Origin: an uncultured Eubacteriales bacterium | Lineage (GTDB): Bacteria > Bacillota > Clostridia > Oscillospirales > Oscillospiraceae | Reading direction: 5' to 3' | Length of the DNA: 25,278 bases | NCBI GenBank assembly: GCA_900550585.1 | Contig: URST01000019.1 | Coordinates: 1-25,278 of the forward strand | Shown here: one piece after another, positions 15,494 through 22,064 of the stretch | Layout: every line of letters starts with the position of its first letter | Numbering within the stretch: the stretch's first letter is position 1 | Notes under the pieces: generated by a model | What the model was told of the DNA's origin: nothing | Database searches by the model: none | Seen by the model: the letters and a program-made list of their open reading frames with translations, nothing else | Program-made: the position numbers and the translations under genes

Positions 15494-16138
15494 TCAGCGC
15501 AGGGACTCCAGCGCGTCCAGATCGCAGGTGCGCAGCGCCGGGATGGCCCGGGACAGCTTCTCCTCGTCCCAGTCCCACCAACGCAGCGCCTCCAGCCGGG
15601 CAATGGTGTCCCCGTCGTACCGGCGGCGGATGGGCTTTGCCGGGACGCCGCCCACGATGGTGTAGGGCGGCACGTCCTTCGTCACCACGGCCCGGGAGCC
15701 GATGATGGCGCCGTCGCCGATGGTCACGCCCGCCAGAATGACGGCCTCGTAGCCGATCCAGACATCATTGCCCACGGTGATATCGCCGTGGTTATCCCAC
15801 GCCTGGGCGATGGCGTCCACGTCGGTGGGCAGGCCCCACTCCTCGAAAAGGATGGGGAACGGATAGGTGGACAGGCTGCCCAGCGTGTGGTTGGCGGCGT
15901 TGAAGATGAATTTCGCGCCGCAGGCGATGGAGCAGAATCTGCCGATGGTCAGCCGGTCATGGTTGCACTCCGGGTAGTGGTACAGCACGTTATTGCGCTG
16001 GAAATCCCGGGGGTCCTTTTCAAAATCGTCGTAGATGGTGTAGTCGCCCACCTGAATGGACGAGTCGGTGACCACGTTCTGCAGATAGACGGTGCTGTGC
16101 CCCTGACTGCGGGGGTAAATTTTCCAGTTCGGGATCAT
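15494..16138 (-). CDS. Vat/CatB-like hexapeptide-repeat O-acetyltransferase
   Basis: A 214-residue left-handed beta-helix acetyltransferase of the xenobiotic group (type B chloramphenicol and streptogramin A acetyltransferases). Family marks: VGDYTIYD near the start, LYHYPE (52-57), IGRFCSIACGAKFIFNAANH with the presumed catalytic His84, STYPF, then hexapeptide turns GNDVWIGYEAVILAGVTIGDGAIIGS and the ending GGVPAKPIRRRYD and WWDWDEEKL. It should transfer acetyl from acetyl-CoA to a hydroxyl group, but chromosomal relatives often have no known resistance role. It is the last gene of the tetR operon, 28 bases after the lipoprotein gene, with GGAGG before ATG 16138. Whether it confers drug resistance is unproven. 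Confidence 0.9.
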   Translation of the reverse strand: MIPNWKIYPRSQGHSTVYLQNVVTDSSIQVGDYTIYDDFEKDPRDFQRNNVLYHYPECNHDRLTIGRFCSIACGAKFIFNAANHTLGSLSTYPFPILFEEWGLPTDVDAIAQAWDNHGDITVGNDVWIGYEAVILAGVTIGDGAIIGSRAVVTKDVPPYTIVGGVPAKPIRRRYDGDTIARLEALRWWDWDEEKLSRAIPALRTCDLDALESLR

Positions 16139-16166
16139 AAAGCATTCCTCCTGTTGTCCGCGGCTG

Positions 16167-18038
16167 TCAGAGCAGGGCCTCCCAGCGCACCTGCCCCCAG
16201 CCGGCGGTATCGAAATTGTTCCGCACGGCAGCGCACATGATCTGCAGCTTCTGCCGGATGACGGGGGACTCGATCAGCAGCTGCGCCGCGTCCTCGTGCA
16301 CCATGAAATACTCCATGATGCGTGCCCGGTCCTCCCGGGCGTCCACGCAGGCGTAGCCGTCCACGAAGCAGACATCCTCCGGGTCGCAGCTGTACAGCGT
16401 CCACTGGCGGAGGTCATTGCTGAGGGCGGCGTCCCCGCAGTAGGTGAAGCCCGGCGGGTTCAGGGCGTCCCAGCTGTCCGGGTCGATGGCGGCGTAGTCA
16501 TGGGAGAGGATGCGGTTCTCCGTGGCGTGCCACAGCTCGTGGCAGATCAGACTGTCCAGACTGTCGGACATGCGGATGTCCAGAGCGATGTTCTGCCAGT
16601 CGGCGCTCTCGTAGGTGACGCCCACCACGCCGTAGTCGCTGGCGATGGCGCTCACCAGCAGGAAGCGCACGCCGCCCTCGCCCATACCGTTGCGGAACTG
16701 GGCCGTGAAACCGTCGGGGTACAGGGACAGCGTCCGGGCCAGCGCGTCCAGCGCCGTGTTGACGGCGGCCAGCTCCTCATCGGCGGTCATGGTGTCCGTC
16801 AGGGTGATGTCGCGGTCGCAGAGGGCGGCGGCATCCCGGCACTGGTCGGACAGCAGAACGCGGATGCCGTAGCGGCTCTCCAGCGTGTCGGCGTACTGCC
16901 GGGTCTCCTGCAGGCTCTCCGCCACCGGCGCGCTGTCGGAGGTGTTCCAGTAAGCCTGGGCCAGCGCCTCGTCCACCGTCAGGGGCGCGTCCGCCGCCGC
17001 GGCGCCGGGCACCTCCGCAAAGGGCAGCCGGGCCGGGTCCATGACGTACAGCTGGAAGGCGCTGTCCCGGTAGACGCCGCCCAGCAGCACCGCCGCGTCC
17101 GGCAGCCAGCAGACGCTGAACATCTGACCGTCCACGCCGCAGTCCGGCAGGGCGCAGACGCGGAGCTGCTCACCCAGCGCATACAGCGCGGAGCCGTCCG
17201 ACACACCCATCAGATAGGGCGCGCCGCTGACGGCGTACAGGTCGCCGCCGATGTCCTGAAACAACCCGGCGTCGGCGAAGAAGAACTGACTGTCACTGCC
17301 GTACAGCGCGCTGTAACCCATGCGGTCAGCGTCAAAGGACAGCAGGCACAGGCCGTCGCCGCCGGTGAAGGCCGCCTGATACCGCTCCTGCCGCAGCATG
17401 GATATCTGCCCCGTGGCCGGGTCCAGGACGGCGGTGCCGCACTCGCTGCCGTAGGGCGACAGGAAGAACTGCACCACCATGCGGCTGCCGGCGGCATCAA
17501 AGGCCATGATGTCCAGCAGACGCAGCTCCAGCGTCAGCGGGACGCGGCGCACCGTGCCGCCGGACACATCCTGCGCACAGAGTACATGGTCGCTGATATA
17601 GTAATAGGTGTCCCCCTCATAGGAGAAAAAGCCCTCCATGCTGTCGGCCTGCATGGTCCCCAGCTCCGTCAGCGAGGGGGAGAAAAATCTCCACATGCCG
17701 TTCTCCCGGTCGCACAGGGCCAGCCGGTGGTCGGCAAACGCCTGCTCCTTCAGGGCCCACACGCCGTCCAGCGTGATCTCGTTTTTCACCGTGTCAGACG
17801 CCGTGTCCACCACCTGCACGGTGGTGACATTGGTCTCGTAGAACGCCCAGCACACCGCGGCCGCCGCGCCGCCGGCGGGGGTGATACCGGACAGCGCGGC
17901 GGGCCGGGTGCACGTCAGGGGCTGCACGGGGGCGCGGTCCTTTGCGCCCGGAGAGGTGCAGCCAGGGAGCAGCAGCAGACTCAGCGCCGCCAGTATGCCC
18001 GCGGCGGCGCGGCGGGCGGCAGATATCCGTTTATTCAT
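16167..18038 (-). CDS. Lipoprotein with predicted propeller-like N-terminal part and zinc-metallopeptidase C-terminal part
   Basis: A 623-residue putative surface lipoprotein. The signal peptide (hydrophobic 11-24) ends in a lipobox LPGC, so Cys27 would be acylated. Residues about 45-345 are beta-rich with repeated blade-like stretches ending in DP or DxxxG turns (for example AVLDPATGQI, YVMDPARLPF), suggesting a six- or seven-bladed propeller; this fold is inferred by eye. Residues about 350-623 contain HELWH (500-504) and a downstream EDRARIMEYF with Glu569, the arrangement of gluzincin metallopeptidases. I do not recognise a named family. ATG 18038 overlaps the stop of the preceding gene (ATGA); a distant CGGAGG precedes it. 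It is third in the operon tetR - DUF998 - this gene - acetyltransferase. It could be a surface protease or a degenerate binding protein. Confidence 0.75.
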   Translation of the reverse strand: MNKRISAARRAAAGILAALSLLLLPGCTSPGAKDRAPVQPLTCTRPAALSGITPAGGAAAAVCWAFYETNVTTVQVVDTASDTVKNEITLDGVWALKEQAFADHRLALCDRENGMWRFFSPSLTELGTMQADSMEGFFSYEGDTYYYISDHVLCAQDVSGGTVRRVPLTLELRLLDIMAFDAAGSRMVVQFFLSPYGSECGTAVLDPATGQISMLRQERYQAAFTGGDGLCLLSFDADRMGYSALYGSDSQFFFADAGLFQDIGGDLYAVSGAPYLMGVSDGSALYALGEQLRVCALPDCGVDGQMFSVCWLPDAAVLLGGVYRDSAFQLYVMDPARLPFAEVPGAAAADAPLTVDEALAQAYWNTSDSAPVAESLQETRQYADTLESRYGIRVLLSDQCRDAAALCDRDITLTDTMTADEELAAVNTALDALARTLSLYPDGFTAQFRNGMGEGGVRFLLVSAIASDYGVVGVTYESADWQNIALDIRMSDSLDSLICHELWHATENRILSHDYAAIDPDSWDALNPPGFTYCGDAALSNDLRQWTLYSCDPEDVCFVDGYACVDAREDRARIMEYFMVHEDAAQLLIESPVIRQKLQIMCAAVRNNFDTAGWGQVRWEALL

Positions 18039-18655
18039 GCCCGCAAAGCCTCCGTTTCTCCGGTTTTCATACAGAACAGGTGCAGCCCCAGCGCGGCGTT
18101 GAAGCCGGTGGCCGCAAACACGCTGAACCGCTCCACCACGCCGAAATACGTCGCCGGCACCAGCATCATGGCCAGCGCGATGCCCGCGCAGACGCCGTAG
18201 GAGCGGCAGCCGCGGTCCCTGCACCCGGCGATGAGGATCACCGTCAGCGATGCCACGGACAGCAGCACCACCAGCGCCGTGGCCAACAGGTGCATCCGGT
18301 CCTGAAACGTACCGGCGTAGCCGCTGTCGCTGAGAGGGAACATGCGGAAGCCCACGGCGGATACCCACTCCATGGCGGCGAACAGATAGATGCCGGTGCG
18401 CAGCAGCTTGGTCCCGCGCCCCTGTATCCCCACGCACACCATCATGACGCACAGCAGCTCACACACGTTGTACAGGCTGGTCAGCTGGTTCCACAGGGAC
18501 AGGGACGGCGCGTTGGCCGCGCTCAGGTCGCTGACGGCCTGGGCCGTCCAGCAGTAGCCGGGATAGGCCAGCGGGGCAAACACCACCGCCGCCGTATAGG
18601 ACAGAAAGCTGACAACGCCCAGCAGGCCCAGCTTCTGTACCAGTGTCTTTTTCAT
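18035..18655 (-). CDS. DUF998-like integral membrane protein
   Basis: A 206-residue membrane protein with about six hydrophobic segments and charged short loops. The opening MKKTLVQKLGLLGVVSFLSYTAAVVFAPLAYPGY, with its conserved Pro/Tyr/Ala region before QAVSDLSA, resembles the DUF998 family of unknown function, whose proteins often carry this aspartate-serine loop. Start ATG 18655 follows AAAGGAGACCT and overlaps the tetR stop (ATGA); its own stop overlaps the lipoprotein start. The tight coupling implies that it works with, or is dosed together with, the lipoprotein. No catalytic motif is evident. Confidence 0.75.
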   Translation of the reverse strand: MKKTLVQKLGLLGVVSFLSYTAAVVFAPLAYPGYCWTAQAVSDLSAANAPSLSLWNQLTSLYNVCELLCVMMVCVGIQGRGTKLLRTGIYLFAAMEWVSAVGFRMFPLSDSGYAGTFQDRMHLLATALVVLLSVASLTVILIAGCRDRGCRSYGVCAGIALAMMLVPATYFGVVERFSVFAATGFNAALGLHLFCMKTGETEALRA

Positions 18656-19290
18656 AGGTCTCCTTTCTTCTCCGCCTGAAACGTCCGGAAGAACAGCCGC
18701 ACATGGGCCTCCAGCCTCGCCCGGCACGCCGCCTCCAGCTCCGGCTGGCGGTCGCAGATGCCGATGAGGGTAATGACCGGTGCTGCATACAGCAGCGCTA
18801 GCGTGTCGGGGTCCTCCTGCTGCAGCTGGCCGGCAGCCATAAGGCTGCGGAAGATGCCGGCGTGGTACGCCGTCACCCGCTCCACATAGCGGTGGGTGTA
18901 CAGCGCCGCCAGCTCCGGTGAGCGGAATTGCTCGTGGGTCATCATCCGCCGGAAGCGGCTGATGGTCTCGTTGTGCAGGGAATAGTCGAAGATCTGCCGC
19001 ACCTTTTCCAGCAGTGCGTCCTCCGTGATCTCCGTGAACACGGGGATGTCACGGGCCGCGTCCTGCACATGGATGTCGATGCGCCCGGTGTCCGCCTCGT
19101 ACTGCGCCGCCGTGGCGGCCACGATGCCCTCGAAGATCGCCTGCTTGCCGGGGAAATGGTTGTACAGCGACGGGGCCTTGATGCCCACGGCCCTGCCGAT
19201 CTCGCCCATGCTGACGGCGTCGTAGCCCCGGCTGGAAAACAGCTCCAGCGCCTTATCCAGGATCTTCCGCTTCGTATCCTCCTGTTTCAT
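18652..19290 (-). CDS. TetR-family transcriptional repressor
   Basis: A 212-residue protein with an N-terminal helix-turn-helix (about 8-55: ILDKALELFSSRGYDAVSMGEIGRAVGIKAPSLYNHFPGKQAIFEG region), the classic TetR DNA-binding pattern, and a helical ligand domain without recognisable specificity. ATG 19290 follows GGAGG closely. It is the first gene of its own operon and a 20-bp palindrome sits right at the transcription start, so autorepression and repression of the three genes behind it are the natural reading. The inducer is unknown. Confidence 0.93.
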   Translation of the reverse strand: MKQEDTKRKILDKALELFSSRGYDAVSMGEIGRAVGIKAPSLYNHFPGKQAIFEGIVAATAAQYEADTGRIDIHVQDAARDIPVFTEITEDALLEKVRQIFDYSLHNETISRFRRMMTHEQFRSPELAALYTHRYVERVTAYHAGIFRSLMAAGQLQQEDPDTLALLYAAPVITLIGICDRQPELEAACRARLEAHVRLFFRTFQAEKKGDL

Positions 19291-19304
19291 GGCTCCTCCA
19301 TTAT

Positions 19305-19324
19305 GCTAACTAACGTTCGTTAGC
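19305..19324. promoter_or_regulatory. Probable TetR operator
   Basis: GCTAACTAACGTTCGTTAGC: GCTAAC-N8-GTTAGC, and nested in it CTAACG-TT-CGTTAG (19310-19323). It lies just downstream of the -10 and over the start point, a position where a bound repressor blocks transcription. Confidence 0.75.
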
Positions 19325-19327
19325 CAA

Positions 19328-19356
19328 ATTGTAGTACCGTTTCCCCCGTTTGTCAA
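19328..19356 (-). promoter_or_regulatory. SigA promoter of the tetR operon
   Basis: Minus-strand perfect TTGACA, 17-bp spacer, TACAAT; start near 19321, inside the operator. Confidence 0.8.
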
Positions 19357-19370
19357 GGGGGTGTGCGGCC

Positions 19371-19407
19371 AAAAAAAGGACGCCCCGCGCAGACCGCGCG
19401 GAACGTC
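19371..19407 (-). terminator. Intrinsic terminator for the small membrane protein gene
   Basis: 12-bp stem (19379-19390 with 19396-19407). Two pairs are G-U on the minus-strand RNA but A-C mismatches on the plus-strand RNA, so it is built for leftward transcripts; T7 follows on the minus strand. Confidence 0.82.
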
Positions 19408-19424
19408 TCTTTTATCACCGGATA

Positions 19425-19682
19425 TCAGACCGCCATGTAGCCCTTGATCTCCATGATGGCCGCCACGATGCAGAACAGGCCGAAGGCCACGATCAGCGTG
19501 CCCGCCAGCTTCTTTTTCTGCTTGAGCTGGAACATCATCACGCCCACCAGCACCATGCTCAGCGCCAGCAGGATCATGCTCAGGCCCGGTATGTACAGAA
19601 TGTTGATCTTCCGCAGCACCCACAGCAGCATGGACAGCACCAGCAGCACGATGGCGATATTCTTCTTTGTACTCATCGACAT
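19425..19682 (-). CDS. Small two- to three-helix membrane protein, unknown function
   Basis: An 85-residue hydrophobic protein: a short polar start (MSMSTKKN), a membrane segment at about 9-22, another at about 32-52, a basic loop QLKQKKKLAG, and a third at about 60-78. ATG 19682 is 9 bases after GGAGG; a second ATG two codons on is possible. I recognise no family. It has its own promoter with a palindrome in the spacer and its own terminator, which supports a real, separately controlled gene. Confidence 0.75.
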   Translation of the reverse strand: MSMSTKKNIAIVLLVLSMLLWVLRKINILYIPGLSMILLALSMVLVGVMMFQLKQKKKLAGTLIVAFGLFCIVAAIMEIKGYMAV

Positions 19683-19721
19683 AGCTCTCTACCTCCCCCG
19701 GCGGCACGGCCGCCTGCTGAC

Positions 19722-19750
19722 AGTGTACCGTATTCCGGCCGGAAATACAA
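19722..19750 (-). promoter_or_regulatory. Promoter of the small membrane protein gene, with a palindrome in the spacer
   Basis: Minus-strand TTGTAT, 17-bp spacer, TACACT. The perfect palindrome TTCCGGCCGGAA (19733-19744) fills most of the spacer and could be an operator. Confidence 0.6.
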
Positions 19751-19760
19751 GGCTTTTCCG

Positions 19761-20297
19761 CTACTGCGCCCGGAGAATTTTGCCCTTGAGGATGGCGGCC
19801 ACCGTTTTGGCGTCCGTCAGCGTGCCGTCCATACACTGACGCACCGCCTCGTCAAAGGGCAGGCGCAGCGGCTCCAGAAACTCGTCCTCGTCCGGGTGCG
19901 TCTCTCCGAAGTGCAGATCCTCCGCCATGTAGAGGTACAGCGTCTCGCCGTAGCAGCCCGGCGACGCGATGAGGGTGCCCAGCTCCGTCCACTTCCCGGC
20001 GATGGCGCCCACCTCCTCCTGCAGCTCCCGCCGGGCGGTGACGAACGGCGGCTCCCCCGGCTCCCGCTTGCCCGCCGGGATCTCCGTCAGCACCTGGCCC
20101 AGCGCGTAGCGGTACTGGCGCACCAGCAGCACCCGGCCCTCCCCGTCGATGGCCAGGATGCCCACACCGCCGGGGTGCTCCACCACCTCGCGGGTGCTCT
20201 CCTTCCCGTTGGGCAGGCGCACCGTGTCCAACCGTACCCGGATGATGCGGCCCTTGAACACCTCCCGGCTGTCCACTGTTTTCTCCGTCAGATCCAT
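19761..20297 (-). CDS. Nudix hydrolase, ADP-ribose pyrophosphatase type
   Basis: A 178-residue enzyme expected to split ADP-ribose or related nucleotide sugars into AMP and sugar phosphate, using Mg2+. The Nudix box is complete at about residues 76-98: G-x5-E-x7-REL-QEE-VG-A, beginning GKREPGE. The N-terminal REVVEHPGGVGILAID and VRQYRYALGQVLTEIPAG stretches are typical of the NudF/YqkG group. ATG 20297 follows AAAGGAG at 8 bases; upstream frame is not supported. An extended -10 promoter precedes it. Confidence 0.93.
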   Translation of the reverse strand: MDLTEKTVDSREVFKGRIIRVRLDTVRLPNGKESTREVVEHPGGVGILAIDGEGRVLLVRQYRYALGQVLTEIPAGKREPGEPPFVTARRELQEEVGAIAGKWTELGTLIASPGCYGETLYLYMAEDLHFGETHPDEDEFLEPLRLPFDEAVRQCMDGTLTDAKTVAAILKGKILRAQ

Positions 20298-20326
20298 ATC
20301 GCGCGCTCCTTTCGCCGTTTTCCCGC

Positions 20327-20332
20327 AGTATA
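20327..20332 (-). promoter_or_regulatory. Extended -10 promoter for the Nudix gene
   Basis: Minus-strand TGG-TATACT; the -35 (TGGTAT at 17 bp) is poor, so the extended TG motif would carry recognition. Confidence 0.5.
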
Positions 20333-20369
20333 CCACACCCCGCGGCAAAATACCAGTCCCCCTCCCCTC

Positions 20370-20398
20370 TTGCGTCCCGCCGGAAAATGTGCTATACT
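20370..20398 (+). promoter_or_regulatory. SigA promoter for smpB
   Basis: TTGCGT, 17-bp spacer, TATACT; start near 20405, only about 27 bases before the presumed ACG start codon. The start of transcription so close upstream rules out a longer N-terminus. Confidence 0.75.
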
Positions 20399-20431
20399 AC
20401 CTGACACGCACACCGGAGAGGAGGGATCACC

Positions 20432-20899
20432 ACGGAAAAATCCGGTATCAAGATCGCCGCGCAGAACCGCAAGGCGTACCACGACTATTTCGTGGAGGAT
20501 CGCTTTGAGGCCGGTGTGGAGCTGTTCGGCACGGAGGTCAAGTCCATCCGCGCCGGCACCCTGAACCTGAAGGACTCCTACTGCGTGGCGCGGGACGGCG
20601 AGATCTACGCTTACAGCCTGCACATCTCCCCCTACGAGCAGGGGAACATCTTCAACCGCGACCCGGACCGCCCCAAGCGCCTGCTGATGCACAAGCGGGA
20701 GATCCGGAAGCTCCATGACCTGCAGAAGCAGGACGGCTACGCGCTGGTGCCCCTGTCGGTCTACTTCAAAAACTCCCGCGTCAAGGTGGAGGTGGGCCTG
20801 TGCAAGGGCAAAAAGACCTACGACAAGCGGGACGCCGTGGCCAAGCGGGACGCCAAGCGGGAGATGGAGCGCGCCATGCGGGAGAAAAACCGCGGCTGA
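20432..20899 (+). CDS. smpB: SmpB, tmRNA-binding protein, apparently starting at ACG
   Basis: SmpB binds tmRNA and places it on stalled ribosomes for trans-translation. The body is unmistakable: IAAQNRKAYHDYF, EAGVELFGTEVKSIR, GTLNLKDSY, NIFNRDPDRPKRLLMHKREI and a basic tail with KTYDKRDAVAKRDAKRE. The conserved N-terminal part begins before the first in-frame GTG (20492), so that GTG cannot be the start. Upstream the frame reads back to a TGA at 20402 with no ATG, GTG or TTG. ACG at 20432 lies 6 bases after AGGAGGG (20419-20425), ideal spacing, and gives 155 residues, the normal length. I therefore place the start there; one T-to-C change (real or a sequencing error) from ATG would explain it. 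Next gene, a prolyl isomerase, follows after 33 bases, then ssrA. Confidence 0.92.
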   Translation, partial: TEKSGIKIAAQNRKAYHDYFVEDRFEAGVELFGTEVKSIRAGTLNLKDSYCVARDGEIYAYSLHISPYEQGNIFNRDPDRPKRLLMHKREIRKLHDLQKQDGYALVPLSVYFKNSRVKVEVGLCKGKKTYDKRDAVAKRDAKREMERAMREKNRG

Positions 20900-20932
20900 C
20901 ACACGATCACAACAGAAAAGAGGACAACTGTT

Positions 20933-21475
20933 ATGGCTAACAACCCCATTGTCACCATCGAGATGCAGGACGGCGGCGTCATCACCTGCGAGCTGTATCC
21001 CGACATCGCGCCCCAGAGCGTGTACAACTTTATCTCCCTGGCCAATGCCGGCTTTTATGACGGGCTGATCTTCCACCGCGTCATTCCCGGCTTCATGATC
21101 CAGGGCGGCTGCCCCGACGGCAACGGCATGGGCGGCCCCGGCTACTGCATCAAGGGCGAATTCGCCGCCAACGGCGTCGCCAACGATCTGCGCCACACCC
21201 GTGGTGTGCTCAGCATGGCCCGGGCACAGGCCATGGACTCCGCCGGCAGCCAGTTCTTCATCATGCACAAGGACGCCCCCCATCTGGACGGGCAGTACGC
21301 CGCCTTCGGCTGCGTGATGGACGGCATGGACGTGGTGGACCGCATCGCCAACCAGCCCCGGAACATGATGACCAACAAGCCCAAAAAGGACCAGATCATC
21401 GCCAAGGTCACCGTGGACACCCACGGCGAGACGTATCCGGAGCCGGAGAAGCTGGCAGATCCCTTCCGGAGATAA
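20933..21475 (+). CDS. Cyclophilin-type peptidyl-prolyl cis-trans isomerase
   Basis: A 180-residue cytoplasmic cyclophilin that speeds proline isomerisation during folding. Signature residues: FHRVIPGFMIQGG (47-59, with the catalytic Arg49), GEFAAN, MARAQAMDSAGSQFFIM (about 95-111) and the LDGQYAAFGCVMDGMDVVD stretch. No signal peptide is seen. ATG 20933 has a GAGG about 10 bases upstream. It sits between smpB and ssrA and is probably carried on the same transcript. Confidence 0.95.
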   Translation: MANNPIVTIEMQDGGVITCELYPDIAPQSVYNFISLANAGFYDGLIFHRVIPGFMIQGGCPDGNGMGGPGYCIKGEFAANGVANDLRHTRGVLSMARAQAMDSAGSQFFIMHKDAPHLDGQYAAFGCVMDGMDVVDRIANQPRNMMTNKPKKDQIIAKVTVDTHGETYPEPEKLADPFRR

Positions 21476-21496
21476 CAATTTTCACAGCGCTTGCAC

Positions 21497-21523
21497 CGGC
21501 GGGGAGGCATCCCCTCCCCGCCG
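21497..21523 (+). other. Hairpin between the isomerase gene and tmRNA
   Basis: 11-bp stem (21497-21507 with 21513-21523), 5-base loop, no T tract, ending 8 bases before the tmRNA 5' end. It may mark a processing site rather than a terminator; I see no clear promoter for ssrA here, so the tmRNA may be cut from the smpB transcript. Confidence 0.5.
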
Positions 21524-21531
21524 TCCCATAC

Positions 21532-21878
21532 GGGGCTGTACCGGTTTCGACGGGGGTGTGGAGGCTGGATAAGCGGGCGGCGGCGCCTGACCGCCATAAA
21601 ACGGGCAAATTAAAATTAACTGACAACACTAATACTGTTGCCGTCGCTGCTTAAGCAGTGACCGTCTGAACCGGAGCGGCCACCGGCCGGGGAAGGCGTC
21701 GTTAAGGTGGCGTCCGTGAGGCGGGTAAGAGTTGCCCCGCCCACGCATCATGACTCTACTGAACCGCAAAGTCTGTCCGGTGTCTTTGCGGGGAGGGAAT
21801 GCTGAAACCTGACTGCGCCCGGAGAAAGTCCTGTCAAAGTGCTTTCGGACAGGGGTTCGACTCCCCTCAGCTCCACCA
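21532..21878 (+). ncRNA. ssrA: Transfer-messenger RNA (tmRNA)
   Basis: A 347-base tmRNA. The 5' end GGGGCTG pairs with CAGCTCC before the 3' A-CCA, forming the alanine acceptor stem, which contains a G-U pair at position 3 of the stem as expected for alanyl-tRNA synthetase recognition. GGTTTCGAC near the 5' end and the T-arm AGGGGTTCGACTCCCCT near the 3' end complete the tRNA-like domain; CCA is encoded. The tag reading frame ends GCC-GTC-GCT-GCT-TAA at 21654. The best resume codon is GAC 21622, with A at -4 and T at -5, giving the encoded tag DNTNTVAVAA after the charged alanine. The -AVAA ending would direct tagged proteins to proteases. It lies two genes after smpB, its protein partner. 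Confidence 0.95.
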
Positions 21879-21890
21879 AAAGGAAAAGAC
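21867..21890 (+). repeat. Direct repeat copy 1: tmRNA 3' end (attachment-site candidate)
   Basis: The last bases of tmRNA and the start of its terminator; matched at 21 of 24 positions by 23799-23822. The first 10 bases, TCAGCTCCAC, are identical. tmRNA 3' ends are common integration sites of phages and islands. Confidence 0.5.
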
Positions 21891-21918
21891 CGCCGTTGGC
21901 GGTCTTTTCCTTTTGGTG
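21874..21918 (+). terminator. Terminator of ssrA, overlapping the CCA end
   Basis: Perfect 21-bp stem (21874-21894 with 21898-21918), GTT loop. The left arm includes the discriminator base and CCA of tmRNA, so the 3' end must be trimmed before folding into the acceptor stem. The T-rich right arm supplies the release signal. Confidence 0.8.
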
Positions 21919-21973
21919 CCTGCGCGGCCTTTACGCGGTGTTTTCCCGGCTTTCCACAGGCGGAATGCCGCTC

Positions 21974-22002
21974 TTGCCGTCCGGACTGCGCCGTGGTATA
22001 GT
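21974..22002 (+). promoter_or_regulatory. SigA promoter for the M3 oligopeptidase gene
   Basis: TTGCCG, 17-bp spacer, TATAGT; start near 22009, leader of about 56 bases. Confidence 0.65.
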
Positions 22003-22064
22003 AAAGGCAGCTTTTCAAAATCATGGGGCGGAGCGCACCCTGCCCGGGAACAAGGAGCGATCCC

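Noticed and set aside
15494..16138. Calling the acetyltransferase a true streptogramin or chloramphenicol resistance gene
   Set aside because: The family motifs and His84 fit, but many chromosomal relatives in this family have no shown resistance role; only a family-level name is justified.
21470..21488. GATAACAATTTTCACAG looks like the E. coli lac operator
   Set aside because: It is only a partial match with one extra T, lies at the end of the isomerase gene in a Gram-positive background, and no LacI protein or lac gene is nearby. Chance likeness.
21497..21523. Terminator before ssrA
   Set aside because: The hairpin is strong but no T run follows, and no clear promoter for ssrA was found after it; recorded as a plain hairpin.
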